A DNA stretch of 64,000 bases from Maniola hyperantus (GCF_902806685.2 NC_048554.1:9486001-9550000), one strand, 5' to 3'. Positions 13,276-22,916 are shown, counted from the stretch's first letter. The notes: generated from the sequence alone by a model not told the origin. Translations and numbers: made by a program.

Positions 13276-13429
13276 TTGTATGCTATTTTGCAGTTACAAG
13301 TACACTATTAAATAGGTGCCTATATGCTTTTTAGTTATGTTTTATGATCATGACATTACTGTAACAGTGTCTGTCTTATTGTTATTAGTACTATTATATA
13401 TTCTGTGGTAATACTTAAGTATTAAGCTT

Positions 13430-13566
13430 AAAATTTAACCCCTCACGCGCCAATTTAACTTTTTGTGTCCATGTCGAAGGTACGATTTTAGTCCATATTT
13501 TAAAGTACTTTTGACATGACAGTTGACCCTTAGAGTTAAAATGGCGCGTGAGGAGTCAATTTTTAC
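13430..13566 (+). mobile_element. Inverted-repeat MITE with CCTCACGCGCCA ends
   Basis: The arms at about 13430-13459 and 13536-13566 are inverted copies sharing CCTCACGCGCCA and TTTAAC, differing at few positions. The total length is about 135 bp with no coding. It lies just past the distal poly(A) signal of the Bearded-family gene, so the gene ends before it. Confidence 0.65.
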
Positions 13567-13707
13567 CTATATTAGAATTTAGAACCAACCTGAATTTCAA
13601 ATTATTTAATAACAGAAGTGTTTCTGCAAACAAAGAATTTGAATTAAGGTTGGTACCTACTTGTACTAAGTTGTAAAAGGAAACAAAAATTTTCATTAAA
13701 AGATATC

Positions 13708-13713
13708 TTTATT
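13708..13713 (-). terminator. Distal AATAAA poly(A) signal
   Basis: AATAAA in transcript sense with a U-rich stretch shortly downstream. It lies about 200 bases past the last Brd box and is the likely end of the main transcript. Confidence 0.5.
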
Positions 13714-13912
13714 GAGATTCAGAGATCAAACGAAAGTCTTGGAGTTACTTAACAATATCAGTCTACAAAAATGGTTTATAGTCTAAACTTAAAACTACTA
13801 CTAATAACTAATACTAATACTAGTCAAAGAAAATACTAAACTAACATTTGACGTAAGAGGGAGAAATCGACAAAATTGTAAAGACGTAAACATAAAACTA
13901 TCCTACAGACGT

Positions 13913-14530
13913 TAAAGCTTATCGTCAAAACTAATCTTAAATCTTATAATGTAAGGAAAATCTAAAACTAAGATTGGCACGCTCGGCCCATTTCTAATGA
14001 GATACACGTAAGAAAACATTCAAGACAAGTTCTAAAGCAAATGTTACAAGAAATATAAAACTTTAGAGAACTTATTCCTATTAAAGCTTTCCTCATAGAT
14101 TTAATCTTATCTTACGACTATATTTTCTTCTATAAAAAAACACTAAAAGCAATGAAGGGCAAACATACATTTTATTTAGTATCACAATTTTTGATTGAAG
14201 AGTTAACCTACTCTAGAAACAAAAAACAAAATTCCATACTGAATCTAAGTTCAAAGCGTTTGAATTTAGCTTGAATATAACGTGCCAAACATCACTGTTA
14301 GTGTTTTAATATAGTTTGATAAAAATCTATATTCAATCTATTATTTTAAATCATCTCTTATTCTAATTAAAGCTTCGAGTAATGTACTCTTGTTATCACA
14401 GACAAAACTTAAAAGCTAATGGAAGACAATGGACAAAGACGTTAATGAAAAGTGTTACACTTGAAATAGAATGAAGAAATTAGGATGAAATTGGTGCAAT
14501 GATAAGTACAGTGCAGATGACATTAAAGCT
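13913..14530 (-). promoter_or_regulatory. Four Brd boxes (AGCTTTA)
   Basis: Transcript-sense AGCTTTA occurs at 13913-13919, 14082-14088, 14368-14374 and 14524-14530. In Drosophila this motif is the target of miR-4 and miR-79 seeds and lowers the stability and translation of Bearded and E(spl) transcripts. A given 7-mer is expected less than 0.1 time by chance in this length on one strand with equal base use. Confidence 0.75.
14171..14176 (-). terminator. Proximal AATAAA poly(A) signal
   Basis: AATAAA in transcript sense, about 690 bases after the stop codon. Use of this site would drop two of the four Brd boxes. Confidence 0.35.
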
Positions 14531-14673
14531 GTCTACCAAAACGGGCACTTTATACGGTACACAATATCGAACACTAATACGCGGAATGCTGATGCAAAAT
14601 ACTCTAGAATAACATCTAAAACTTGAAAATATCTAAACATTAATATTCTAACATCACAAAAAGATAAATCACA
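14181..14673 (-). promoter_or_regulatory. Four K boxes (TGTGAT)
   Basis: Transcript-sense TGTGAT occurs at 14181-14186, 14395-14400, 14653-14658 and 14668-14673. In flies the K box is the seed target of the miR-2/6/11/13 family. The 14395 copy lies 20 bases from a Brd box, and the last two copies are 15 bases apart. Confidence 0.7.
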
Positions 14674-14836
14674 ACATTAGAGTGAGGTTGCATCAGCATA
14701 CCGCGTTACTAATTCTAATGGAAGACGCCGAAGTGCTATCGAAGCACACACTAAACCTAATATTGGAAGACACGATTTTGTTTTCACTGCATTAGTACCA
14801 AAATATTATTACGGATAAGGAAAATAATTGGAAGAC
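14421..14836 (-). promoter_or_regulatory. Four GY boxes (GTCTTCC)
   Basis: Transcript-sense GTCTTCC occurs at 14421-14427, 14720-14726, 14765-14771 and 14830-14836. Three of them cluster within 120 bases just after the stop codon. In flies the GY box is the miR-7 seed target found in Bearded and E(spl) genes. Confidence 0.75.
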
Positions 14837-14863
14837 GATTATGATTTTAGAGATGCACGAATA

Positions 14864-15492
14864 TTAGTAGCAAAGCTTACATACGAAGCAGCTGGATTTG
14901 TTCGCCGTGTAGCAGATTTCCCGAACTTCATTGGCCATATTGTCATTGATCTCCTCTTCAGAGATGAGCTTGAAACGGCTGGAGTTCAGGATGTTCTGGT
15001 TTTCAGCGTTGTCGTTGTCTTCGACGGGAACCGGTTTCACCGGGTCCATTGGATAGAAATATTCGGAGAACGGCACCAAAACTGGTTCTCCGGTATAAGC
15101 AGTCTTGTTCGATGGCAGGTCAGTGCGAGGCGATGAATTGGAGATCAACTCTCCAAGCTTCGACCAACATTTGTTCAGATTCACTCTCGTGGAGGTTGTC
15201 ACCTTTCGTGGAAGCCTTGGTTTTGAGCTCTGTAAATATTAATAAATCAAATATTAACTACAGCATGAAGTAAAACCATTATTAGGGAAATCTATTTATT
15301 CAGGGGATCACTTCTTCTTTATTAACTTCTGGATTAACTGAAGAGATAGGTACCTACTTAAATTAAATAACATGAAAACTTTTAAAGTAAACAAAGGTTA
15401 AATCTTACCTGACGATTCAAGAGCTTCATCCAAGGAGAACGAGGAGACTGTGCCTCCTGGGGCGATTGCGAATCTTCCTTAGCGAGACACAT
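14864..15492 (-). CDS. Bearded / m4-m-alpha family protein, Notch-pathway regulator (two exons: 15492-15409 and 15229-14864)
   Basis: Splicing 15409 to 15229 (donor GTAAG, acceptor TTTACAG) joins two open segments into 149 codons, start ATG at 15492 in the context AAACATG, stop at 14864. Seen in the protein: residues 22-52 hold about ten Lys/Arg and no acidic residue, as in the basic N-terminal region of Bearded proteins; a proline-rich DPVKPVPV stretch near 90-97; then NMANE at 125-129, matching the NXXN motif by which Bearded proteins bind the E3 ligase Neuralized; the end is cysteine-rich (142, 145, 148). There is no bHLH, signal peptide or membrane segment. In flies such proteins act in the cytoplasm, block Neuralized-dependent Delta endocytosis and so modulate Notch signalling. 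The strongest support is the 3' UTR, which carries repeated Brd, GY and K boxes. Odd points: an intron, and NXXN lying C-terminal to the DPVxPV stretch. The last codons overlap a possible donor (GTATGT), so a third exon is not excluded. The exact orthologue is not assigned. Confidence 0.8.
15230..15408 (-). other. Phase-0 intron of the Bearded-family gene (179 bp)
   Basis: On the minus strand it begins GTAAG and ends TTTAATATTTACAG. It is AT-rich, in contrast to the flanking coding sequence. Removing it keeps the frame open from the ATG to the stop at 14864. Confidence 0.65.
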
Positions 15493-15597
15493 GTTTACAA
15501 CTACGAACTTAATACGAATATTACGACTACGTATTTACAAGGTTGCGTGAGACCGTAAGCGCAAGCGTCATGCACACACGGAGCGTATGAAGGGAAT
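15409..15597 (-). other. Exon 1 of the Bearded-family gene with short 5' UTR
   Basis: The exon runs from the predicted start site near 15597 through a 5' UTR of about 105 bases to ATG 15492, and then 28 codons starting MCLAKEDS. It ends at an in-frame CAG followed by GTAAG at 15408-15404. Fly m4/m-alpha proteins also tend to begin Met-Cys, which is weak supporting evidence recalled from memory. Confidence 0.65.
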
Positions 15598-15622
15598 GAT
15601 TGAATCAGGAAGGGTGGCGGGG

Positions 15623-15630
15623 CTTATATA
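15623..15630 (-). promoter_or_regulatory. TATA box of the Bearded-family gene
   Basis: Read on the minus strand this is TATATAAG, lying inside a GC-rich stretch. The nearest initiator-like TCATTC is at 15599-15594, about 31-33 bases downstream, which places the start site near 15597. A strong TATA box suits a fast, patterned Notch-target gene. Confidence 0.65.
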
Positions 15631-15639
15631 GCGGGACCT

Positions 15640-15790
15640 GTATGTGCCTCTATCGTGTGCGCCCGCGCGTGCGTCCCGAAGCGGGCGGGCGCGCGCTCAG
15701 CACGCGAGCAGTAGCGCGCGCCTACGAACTGGTTTTTACTAACACTTCTACGAATAGAGGCTTTGACGCGCCGCGGTTCGGCATAGTCTC
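15640..15790 (-). promoter_or_regulatory. GC-rich proximal promoter with a HES-type CACGCG site
   Basis: This block is strongly GC-rich compared with both flanks. CACGCG at 15702-15707 fits the class C sites bound by Hairy/E(spl) repressors. I found no perfect Su(H) site (YGTGRGAA) in the first kilobase; the nearest approach is CGTGAGAC at 15545-15552, inside the transcribed region. A proneural-type E-box GCAGCTG lies further upstream at 16164-16170. Confidence 0.4.
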
Positions 15791-16170
15791 TGACTAGATT
15801 GGGCTCATAAAGCCTTATTAATCATTCTATGTCCCAAGTCGGATGAGACTGAGATTCTTCATGTTTTTATTCGTTTGTTTGTCATACCAGAGCTTTAAGT
15901 GTATTCTGTTTTTATTGACTCGTCCGACGACTGAGAGTATATCGTCTACGAGATTCTAGGCATGCAGCATGAGTCATTCATTTATTTCGTATTAAAATGC
16001 AGCGATTCATCGTTGCGACTACGACTCTATAATAATCTAGAGTCGCTATTATCCTGCATAGCAATCGTGTCTTGCATATATTTGCATGTTAGACAGGTCC
16101 GGTGGCCGGAGGCGAGTCCGCGTAGAATAAGCAAGGCTATCGCACTATTATGAATCACTGCAAGCAGCTG

Positions 16171-17324
16171 GCTAGCAGAGGATAGATAAGTTCCTGTAGT
16201 ACAGCAGATTGATCATGCACCCGCGCTGTCGCTTCCTGCGATTACATCGGCACGAAGCTCGCAAATCACGTATGAACACTGTTAAATCATTTCCGCTGGT
16301 CACTGAGGATGCCTACACTGATGAATTATTTTAATACTAGATTTTAATATCCACTAACGTTCAATCAATGTATGAGTGAAAAAAAGATTTTGTTTTGATA
16401 GCTACTGCGAAAGCTAAAGCAGAATGTGAATGAATCAAGAATATTTTACACCAAGATTATTGCATGCACCTTAGTTTTTTATTTTAGTAAATCGAACTCC
16501 CTAGTGAGAGATCCTGGGTTTGATACCCTGAATTAATTTGGGAATTTATAATAATTTCTAAAATGGATTGACATGACCTGCCTGAATCGTGGCCGACGAT
16601 ACTACCAAAGCTAGTTAGTTACTTACCTGCAAAGCTGGGCTGATAAATGATTGAGGCATTCCGGTTGTTTACAAAACCCAGTTGGAGTATGGGTTTAATA
16701 AAACAACCATGTCCCTTTCAGGTTAGCATGCCCAAAAGAAAAGTTCTGTAAAATCCACCGAAAAAGTCAAAAACTTGGATGTCATTTTGTGTGAAAATCT
16801 CAATATAATTCTCATTTCTTTCATTATTAAACTGCACTCGTGTAAAGCTGGGGCGGGCCGTTAACTTGTTAGTAATAAGATATTTATAAGTTGTAATTTA
16901 ATTAGGTAAGATGTTTAAAGATAAGTACATGATTTTATATAACCTTTAATTAGTTCCAGAACGAAGTATTGAAACACAAGCATTTAAACACGATTAGAAA
17001 ATGGATAAAAGAAATAAAAGTGGTAAACGTCTATCTAGTTTACAAGCGCTGGAGTGTTTAACATAATTTCTCACTTAAGTAATGATACGAGTTGAGCATC
17101 AAAACGGCATGCTATATGACCATTATATGTTATGACTAGTAACTCCACGGAGTAATCTGAAAAATCGGGATTAGATTTATGAAAAATTAATATTAGAATT
17201 GTTAAATTCAGCCAAATTGGTACCTATTCATAGATAAAAGAAGCCTTTACTTCTCTAATCTGTGTACCTATTCCAAATTATCATTAATTGAAAATATTAT
17301 GTGAAACGCACAAAACAATACAAA
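16171..17324. other. Upstream flank of the Bearded-family gene
   Basis: It holds one diverged SINE (16495-16745). A low-stringency Su(H)-like TGTGTGAA lies at 16788-16795. No coding sequence. Confidence 0.4.
16495..16745 (+). mobile_element. SINE family E, highly diverged
   Basis: GAGATCCTGGGTTTGATACC, AATCGTGGCCGACGATACTA and GGGTTTAATAAAACAACC; the A box is eroded. Confidence 0.45.
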
Positions 17325-17480
17325 TAGAAAGATTTTTATTTCAAATAAATAAACTTTTTAAGTACTTTGGAGTCGTTAAATACATCTACCGCTCTGGTTT
17401 GGAATACCTTTCCGCCTTTTTGCCTACCGAGAAGAACTAGTAAGAAACTAAGCAGTTGCTTTTTATAAAGATTCGATTGA
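17325..17480 (+). repeat. Family F repeat
   Basis: ATTTCAAATAAATAAACTTT, CTCTGGTTTGGAATACC and AACTAGTAAGAAACTAAGC. Confidence 0.6.
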
Positions 17481-17982
17481 CAAGAATAATCCCAGGCATT
17501 GCTGGAGCGAGCCACAAGTCAAATCGGCTCTCTTTTATCATTCACATAATCTTCGATTGTGTAAATGCTTTTTGCAGGAACATAGGTATATAACAGTAGG
17601 TACGTTCCTGCAAACAGCTTAGTGGTCTTACCTATTTTTAGAGTTGTATATTCCATTTCATAAATTCTAATAGTGGCAGATGATCATCCCAAAATTGTTA
17701 AAATTTCGAATTTGCTACATTATTGAAAAATATGGTAACACCAACAAGCATTCATAACTTTAATGGTAATTATTATTTGCGAAACCGAACGAGTTCTGTA
17801 TGTGACAGGTAAATAATTGTTATGGAGGGCTACTGTGCGCGAATGTAAATTGCTTTCCAATAAGTCTTATATAAATAGGAATAATGTTGTCTTTTGTGTA
17901 GGTTGTTAAATTGTTCTCAATTTTTGTGTTTGTTTTACTGAATCAAGATGTTATGTAGGTACGTAAATGAAGTTGATCCGTT

Positions 17983-18027
17983 ATTTATTATTATTACTAT
18001 TATTATTATTTATTTATTTATTATTTA
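17983..18027 (+). repeat. (TTA)n/(TTTA)n simple repeat
   Basis: About 45 bases of ATT and ATTT units, probably the tail of the retroposon relic that follows. Confidence 0.6.
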
Positions 18028-18128
18028 ATTAGAACGGCCATAAAGCCCAATTACACTAATTAAATTACGAGTACTAACTAACATAAATATACTTACAAAA
18101 AATTGTTAAAATTATAAATTTTAAAAAG

Positions 18129-18295
18129 CAAAATTATAAATTTTCACAAAAGTGCAAGATCTGACCCATGAGGTCAGCCCATTTGTCCGCAAATATGTCA
18201 CAGCGAGGGGACTCCTTCAGCAGCGCGTTGAGCGCAGCCAAAGTGCGCGGTATGGGTGACCTATAGCGCGCTACCGTGCGACTAACCGGACTTAC
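18129..18295 (-). pseudogene. C-terminal relic of a retrotransposon-like protein
   Basis: The minus strand stays open for about 55 codons and ends CDIFADKWADLMGQILHF before a stop, followed by an AT-rich tail and a (TTA)n block near 17990-18020 that resembles a LINE 3' end. GC content here is far above its flanks. The family is not recognised with certainty. Confidence 0.4.
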
Positions 18296-18690
18296 GAAAA
18301 GTTACATACCTACGTATCTAATGTGAAGACTTAAAACACTTAGGTCACAGCACAAATTATATACCCCATAGGCAATATAATATGAATAAAAATATATAAT
18401 GCAATAGGCTACTTGACAATTTTTTTAAGTTGGTCTTAAATGGTTAATATTTGTCCTATTATATCAAAAAAATTAACACTATATTTTTTTGCGCCCTAAA
18501 AACCGTAAAACTTTAATTTAAAAAAATATTTTTCTTAGACAGGTGAAAACACTGTCGGCCATGTTTGGCCGATAGATTATCTGTGCTCTGACGTCATGCA
18601 TTTGTAAACAACAGCATAACCACAGAGTACATTATATATACTGAGCATAACCTACCAAAGTTTAATAAACATGACTTCTATACTAGTTTA

Positions 18691-18885
18691 CATGAAAAAT
18701 ATAGTAATTATCGTTATTGCATCATCCGAGAATGTAAAAAACGCATCGATAAAGACCACAGGAAAGTTGTGGATTAGAGTGCCCAGTGAAATAAATATAC
18801 GTAACACGCAAAGACTTGCTTAAAGGGATCCTATATGACTAACGACTTCAACCCAAATTTATTTTTGCAAAGATCACTTTGTTGT
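18691..18885 (+). pseudogene. THAP zinc-finger domain relic
   Basis: Codons at 18718 and 18733 give C-x4-C (CIIREC). After a frameshift near 18765 the sequence reads LWIRVPSEINIR, like the FxxPxD...R core of THAP fingers. Codons at 18866 and 18875 give C-x2-H followed by Phe (CKDHF), about 43 residues after the second cysteine. The full C-x2-4-C-x35-50-C-x2-H spacing of THAP is therefore present although the frame is broken and a stop follows. THAP is the DNA-binding domain of P-element transposases. Confidence 0.55.
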
Positions 18886-18971
18886 AAGTCTTACTTAATA
18901 ACTTATTCAATTTATAAAGAGAAAACGATATTTTTTTACGTTTACTATGAGTTTTTAGAAATATATAAAAA

Positions 18972-19200
18972 CTAGCTTATGCTCGTGACTTCGCCCGCGT
19001 GGACTTCATAAATTTCAAACCTCCATTTAACCCACTCAGAGGTGGAATTTCAAAAAATCCTTTCCTAGTGGATACCTTCTCTTTACCTACAAAGAACACA
19101 CTCACCAAATTTCATGTACCTAGGCCCAGCTGTTTAGATGTTTAGGCTGTGCGTTGATATATAAGTTAGTCAGGACTCTAAATTTTATATATATGGATAC
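18972..19200 (+). repeat. Family B interspersed repeat inside the P-like element
   Basis: Family B is the repeat that starts ACTAGCTTATGCTCGCGAC, contains CGCGTGGACTACACAAATTT, CCTTTCTTAGCGGATGC and GCGTTGATAGATCAG, and ends in (GTCA)n plus TATATATTTAGAT. Its class is not certain; the tail suggests a LINE 3' end. This copy is diverged and splits the P-like element. Confidence 0.7.
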
Positions 19201-19883
19201 TACGTTAGTCCCCGCGTGACATAGGAATGACATTTCTTTGTTTACATATTTAATGACGTCACATCATGGCTGACAGCGTTTTCTGCGTTTCAAATAAAAA
19301 TAAAAATTGTATTTTTTTAAATTGGATTTATATATCCATCCTGCGTTTTTAATAATTGTTATTGATATATTTCGTTGTTTTAAGCAAAATACTATATAAA
19401 TAATCATTTATTGGACGAAATTAGATATGAGTCAAGTAGCCCATTGGATTGAATGTTGTTAACAGGGCATCATTGTAAACTCAGAACAATTAGTGACAAT
19501 CCGCGTTTGGCCTTTTTCGCTTCGTAATTTTTGTCATTAATGTTTTGTTCTTGTTTTATTATACGAAAATTATTATATATCTAGTTTTTATGTGTTTCAA
19601 ATGAACTTCTTATTGGAATTTTCCGCATTTTCAGTGACCAATTGGAATTTTTGGAAAATTTGATGATAAGTTTCCATCATGGATCATTCATTTCTAATAT
19701 CTTACCTAAAAGGTAAACCGCTTAGGCGGATACCTATTCAAACTGAAACAGAATGTCTACTTCTAAAATTCCTTGGGGAAACTTTTATAAAATTATTCTA
19801 CATAACATTGTCGATTATTATAAGTTGCTAGGCACCGACCAGTTTTATTGTCTTCTTTTGGTGGTCAACATAAGGTGTCTTAA

Positions 19884-19952
19884 AAACTGGCCCAGTCGAG
19901 TCGGATACGCACACTAAGGGTTCTGTGACATCGAAAGTACAAGATTATTGTA
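19884..19952 (+). repeat. Family A repeat, 5' fragment
   Basis: AACTGGCCCAGTCGAGTCGGA and CACACTAAGGGTTCTG, a degenerate start of family A. Confidence 0.5.
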
Positions 19953-20009
19953 CTTTTTAATTTTTTTTAATTTACATGGCATCCATTTTTAAGTTTTTTA
20001 TTATTTACT

Positions 20010-20250
20010 AGCTGATGCCCGCGACTTCGTCCGCATGGAATTAGGTTTTTTAAAAATCCCGTGGGAACTCTTTGATTTTCCGGGATAAAAAGCCTATGTC
20101 ACTCTCCAGGTCTTTATCTATAGTATATACCCATGCAAAAAATCACGTCAATCCGTTGCACCGTTGCGACGTGATTGAAGGACAAACCAACAAAACAACA
20201 AACCAACAAACCAACAAACAAACTCACTTTCACATTTATAATAAGGGTAG
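20010..20250 (+). repeat. Family C repeat, complete
   Basis: Family C starts ACTAGCTGATGCCCGCGAC, contains CCCGTGGGAACTCTTTGATT, CCGGGATAAAAAG and CGTTGCGACGTGATTGAAGG, and ends in (ACAAACCA)n and CACATTTATAATAAGGGTA. Class unresolved. The internal CGTGGGAAC equals a perfect Su(H) site. Confidence 0.8.
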
Positions 20251-20730
20251 GTACTGAGGTACTGATTGTTATACCTAGTGGCAATAGAAATACAAATTCA
20301 GTGAAAATTCTAACTCTCTACCCAATACATTGAAGAGATACAGCCCGCTGACAGAGACTCCGCGGACAGCGGAGGCTTTAGTAACAAGGTCCCCACTGGC
20401 ACTTTTCGGGTACGGAACCCTGAAAACCAATACTGAGTAGTCGAGTAGGTACTAACGTCGAAAGCATTCGTAACCGATCCCCTTGCGCTCTCCACTGAAG
20501 AATTTTACTCCATAATACTTTCATTAAAAAGAAAAAACAACTTACACCACAACCCGACCACGTGCAGCTTTTAAGAAAAAAAAAGAATATAAAATCTTAA
20601 CCTTTTTGCTGCGTCCCCATCGTATAGGGTTACAACTCATATCTACACAATATATAAAACGTACTACGGTTCATGTATTCAACATGAAATATAAAAACAG
20701 AAAGAGACATCACTATAATATTACAAAAGT

Positions 20731-20902
20731 AGCTGATGTACGTAAATTCATCCGTGTGGATTAAGAATTTAGGTTTTTAAAAATTGCATGAAAACTCTTT
20801 GATTTTCCGGCATAAAAAGTAGTCACTCTCCAAGTCTAGCTATATCAATGCAAAAAACTAATGACAAACCAACAAATAAACACTTTCGCATTTATAATAT
20901 GC
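20731..20902 (+). repeat. Family C repeat, degraded
   Basis: AGCTGATGTACGTAAATTCATC, CTCTTTGATTTTCCGGCAT and ACAAACCAACAAATAAAC, with internal losses. Confidence 0.6.
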
Positions 20903-21505
20903 CCAGTGTTACGCGGTTTTATGTATTCTAGTAGGGGTCCTCTCTTTTATTCTTTTGGTTCAGTTAGTTTTCCGCGCAGTCTAAGCTGTTTTTGCTCTAT
21001 GGAACTTTGTATTCCGAACGTAACTTTTAAAACTATGCATTACACTTTATAATCTATGTTTGTGTTAATAGACTATAGAGAGATCAATGGGAATGTGTGC
21101 GTGAAGTGTGCAGTACACGCCCAACTGCCCACATTGTATTTAGACTTGGTTTGGGAACTTGGGGCTGTGCTTGGGGTATAGTGTGGTATCAATTATTATG
21201 AAAGTGTGTAGGTACGTTTTTATTATGTTGTTGAAATGTGAATGGAATGGAAAAGAATGCCACAGTGGGTCGTCGAATTGTAATTAAGTAAAGAATTTCG
21301 AAATTTCGGTAGGGACTTTAATTATGTACCTACCTACTACCTATACCTATGAAGCTGTTTTTTTTGTAGATTTAAGTAATATTTTACCCTGTTGTTTGCC
21401 TAATATAGGTGGAACTTTTCGCAATAGCTAAACTTATAATATTCATTATACCTACCTACAGAAGTTGTACCTTACTCACCTAGTCAGGTGGTACCTAGTA
21501 GGTGG

Positions 21506-21649
21506 CAGTGGCGTGCACAGGATTTCAAGCCAGGGTATGCATTTAGGTATGAACTTATTTTCCGGCAGGTTTTAATGTAAAATAAGCATTGGATTTTTTT
21601 CAACGAGGGTAAGCAGTGCGTTTATGCCTCTATGAGCTGCACGCCACTG
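21506..21649 (+). mobile_element. hAT-type MITE, copy 1 (144 bp)
   Basis: The termini CAGTGGCGTGCA and TGCACGCCACTG form a perfect 12-bp inverted repeat. The flanks carry a perfect 8-bp target duplication GTAGGTGG (21498-21505 and 21650-21657). The 8-bp duplication and CAGTGG ends are typical of hAT elements. There is no coding capacity. Confidence 0.85.
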
Positions 21650-21949
21650 GTAGGTGGTACCCAAAGGTAAAACTTTTTAATAAAGCAGTGAACATAAGAT
21701 GAAAAATGCTCTACGACTATCACTCACCTAGTCGGAAAACCTCGAAAATTCCATACGAGTTAAGCACCTAATTTAATTTAAATATCAATTTTCAAAATTT
21801 CCGAGATTTATTCGGAAAATTATATTATGTAGATACCTACCTGAGGTAGAAACCTGCTATCTGTTATTATGAAAAAAATAGGTTGGATGGAACCTACTTG
21901 GGCACAGCACTTGGAGATAAATCGTGCTTTGCCATGAACTAGTTCTGAG

Positions 21950-22190
21950 ATCTAAATCATGCCTGCGACTTCGTTCGTGTGCATTTTTTTTTTAAATCCT
22001 TTAGGAAGTTCTGGATTTTCTGGGTATAAAAGTAGCCTATAACAGAAGCAATTTCTCCGTAGGTAAGTACCAAAATGCACAAATACCCAAATTATTAGCA
22101 ATTTGATCAAAATCGGATGGGCCGTAAAATAGTAACAAACAGACAGACTTTCGCTTTAATTATAGGTACCTAATATTAGTATGGAAATTT
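21950..22190 (+). repeat. Family C repeat, variant
   Basis: GCCTGCGACTTCGTTCGTGTG, CTGGATTTTCTGGGTATAAAAG and ACAGACAGACTTTCGCTTT; the subfamily has an ACAGACAG tail. Confidence 0.6.
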
Positions 22191-22269
22191 TATAAAGTTA
22201 CCATCATAGTTTTCTCAACCAAATCAAATATAAATTTTTATTTAGAATTTATCCACCGAGCTTTTATCC

Positions 22270-22345
22270 GCCCAGTGTCGGAATGCACGCGTTGTCGCGC
22301 GTCGGGTCGCGTGGCGTGTGTACGTGCACTCATCTATGCATGTTG
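22270..22345 (+). repeat. GC-rich dispersed segment, copy 1
   Basis: GTCGCGTGGCGTGTGTACG and ATCTATGCATGTTG resemble the segment at 22917-22985. No gene seen. Confidence 0.4.
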
Positions 22346-22539
22346 CCGCTGCTCGCTGCACTTCAATATTTTTTATCTAGTAAGTTAAATAACACAATGA
22401 AGTGATAAATTCATATGCCTGATGGTCAAGTTACTACGTTATACGTGATAATTATTTCATCATAGTAAGTTCTTAGACTATGTGAGCACAGTAGGTAAGT
22501 ACCTACCCATATTATCACTACCCATCACTAAGTACCTAC

Positions 22540-22750
22540 CCATATTATAAAAGCGAAAGTGTGTTTGTTTGTTTGTTTATTGGTTTGTTGGTTTGTCGTT
22601 CAATCACGTGCAACGGATCGACGTGATTTTTTACATGGGTATAGTGGAGAGTGACATAGGCTAGTTTTTATCCCGGAAAATCAAAGATTTCCCACGGGAT
22701 TTTTAAAAACCTAAATCCATGTGGACGAAGTTGCGGGCATCAGCTAGTAA
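22540..22750 (-). repeat. Family C repeat, complete
   Basis: TATAAAAGCGAAAGTGTG, (GTTT)n, AATCACGTGCAACGGATCG and TTTCCCACGGGATTTTT to CATCAGCTAGT. Confidence 0.8.
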
Positions 22751-22916
22751 AATAATATGAATTCTAATTGCCTAGCTAGTCAGAGGTACGTTAACTGACT
22801 TCAGCTAAAACCGCTTGATGAACTTATAGTTGTTACCTAATATTATTTTAATTAAAAGGACACTTTACTCGTGACACTAACAACATGTGCCCCTTGAATT
22901 AGCCCGTATAATATAG

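Larger units (their letters stand above)
13690..14863 (-). other. Long 3' UTR of the Bearded-family gene
   Basis: The AU-rich sequence from the stop codon to the distal poly(A) signal has no interspersed repeat that I recognise, which is unusual for this window and fits a conserved transcribed region. It carries twelve copies of three known post-transcriptional control motifs, listed as separate entries. Two AATAAA signals, proximal and distal, suggest that shorter and longer UTR forms could exist. All GY boxes and three K boxes lie in the proximal part, and two Brd boxes lie only in the distal part. Confidence 0.7.
18402..19447 (+). mobile_element. Decayed P-superfamily-like DNA transposon with THAP relic
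   Basis: Imperfect terminal inverted repeats begin CAATAGGCTACTTGAC at 18402 and end GTCAAGTAGCCCATTGG at 19447. The flanking 8-mers ATATAATG (18394-18401) and ATTGAATG (19448-19455) match at six of eight bases, as an old 8-bp target duplication would. A THAP-like zinc-finger relic lies inside. A second, inner pair of inverted segments (CATGTTTGGCC...GACGTCATG and TGACGTCACATCATGGC) supports one element. It is interrupted by a separate repeat at 18972-19200. All frames carry stops, so it is dead. Confidence 0.6.

Noticed and set aside
14828..15273. Plus-strand frames of 102 and 74 codons over the Bearded-family gene
   Set aside because: Antisense to a spliced minus-strand frame with promoter, UTR motifs and poly(A) signals; no domain in the plus frames.
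15640..16700. Paired Su(H) sites in the proximal promoter of the Bearded-family gene
   Set aside because: I scanned for YGTGRGAA on both strands and found none that is perfect; only weak partial matches are present.
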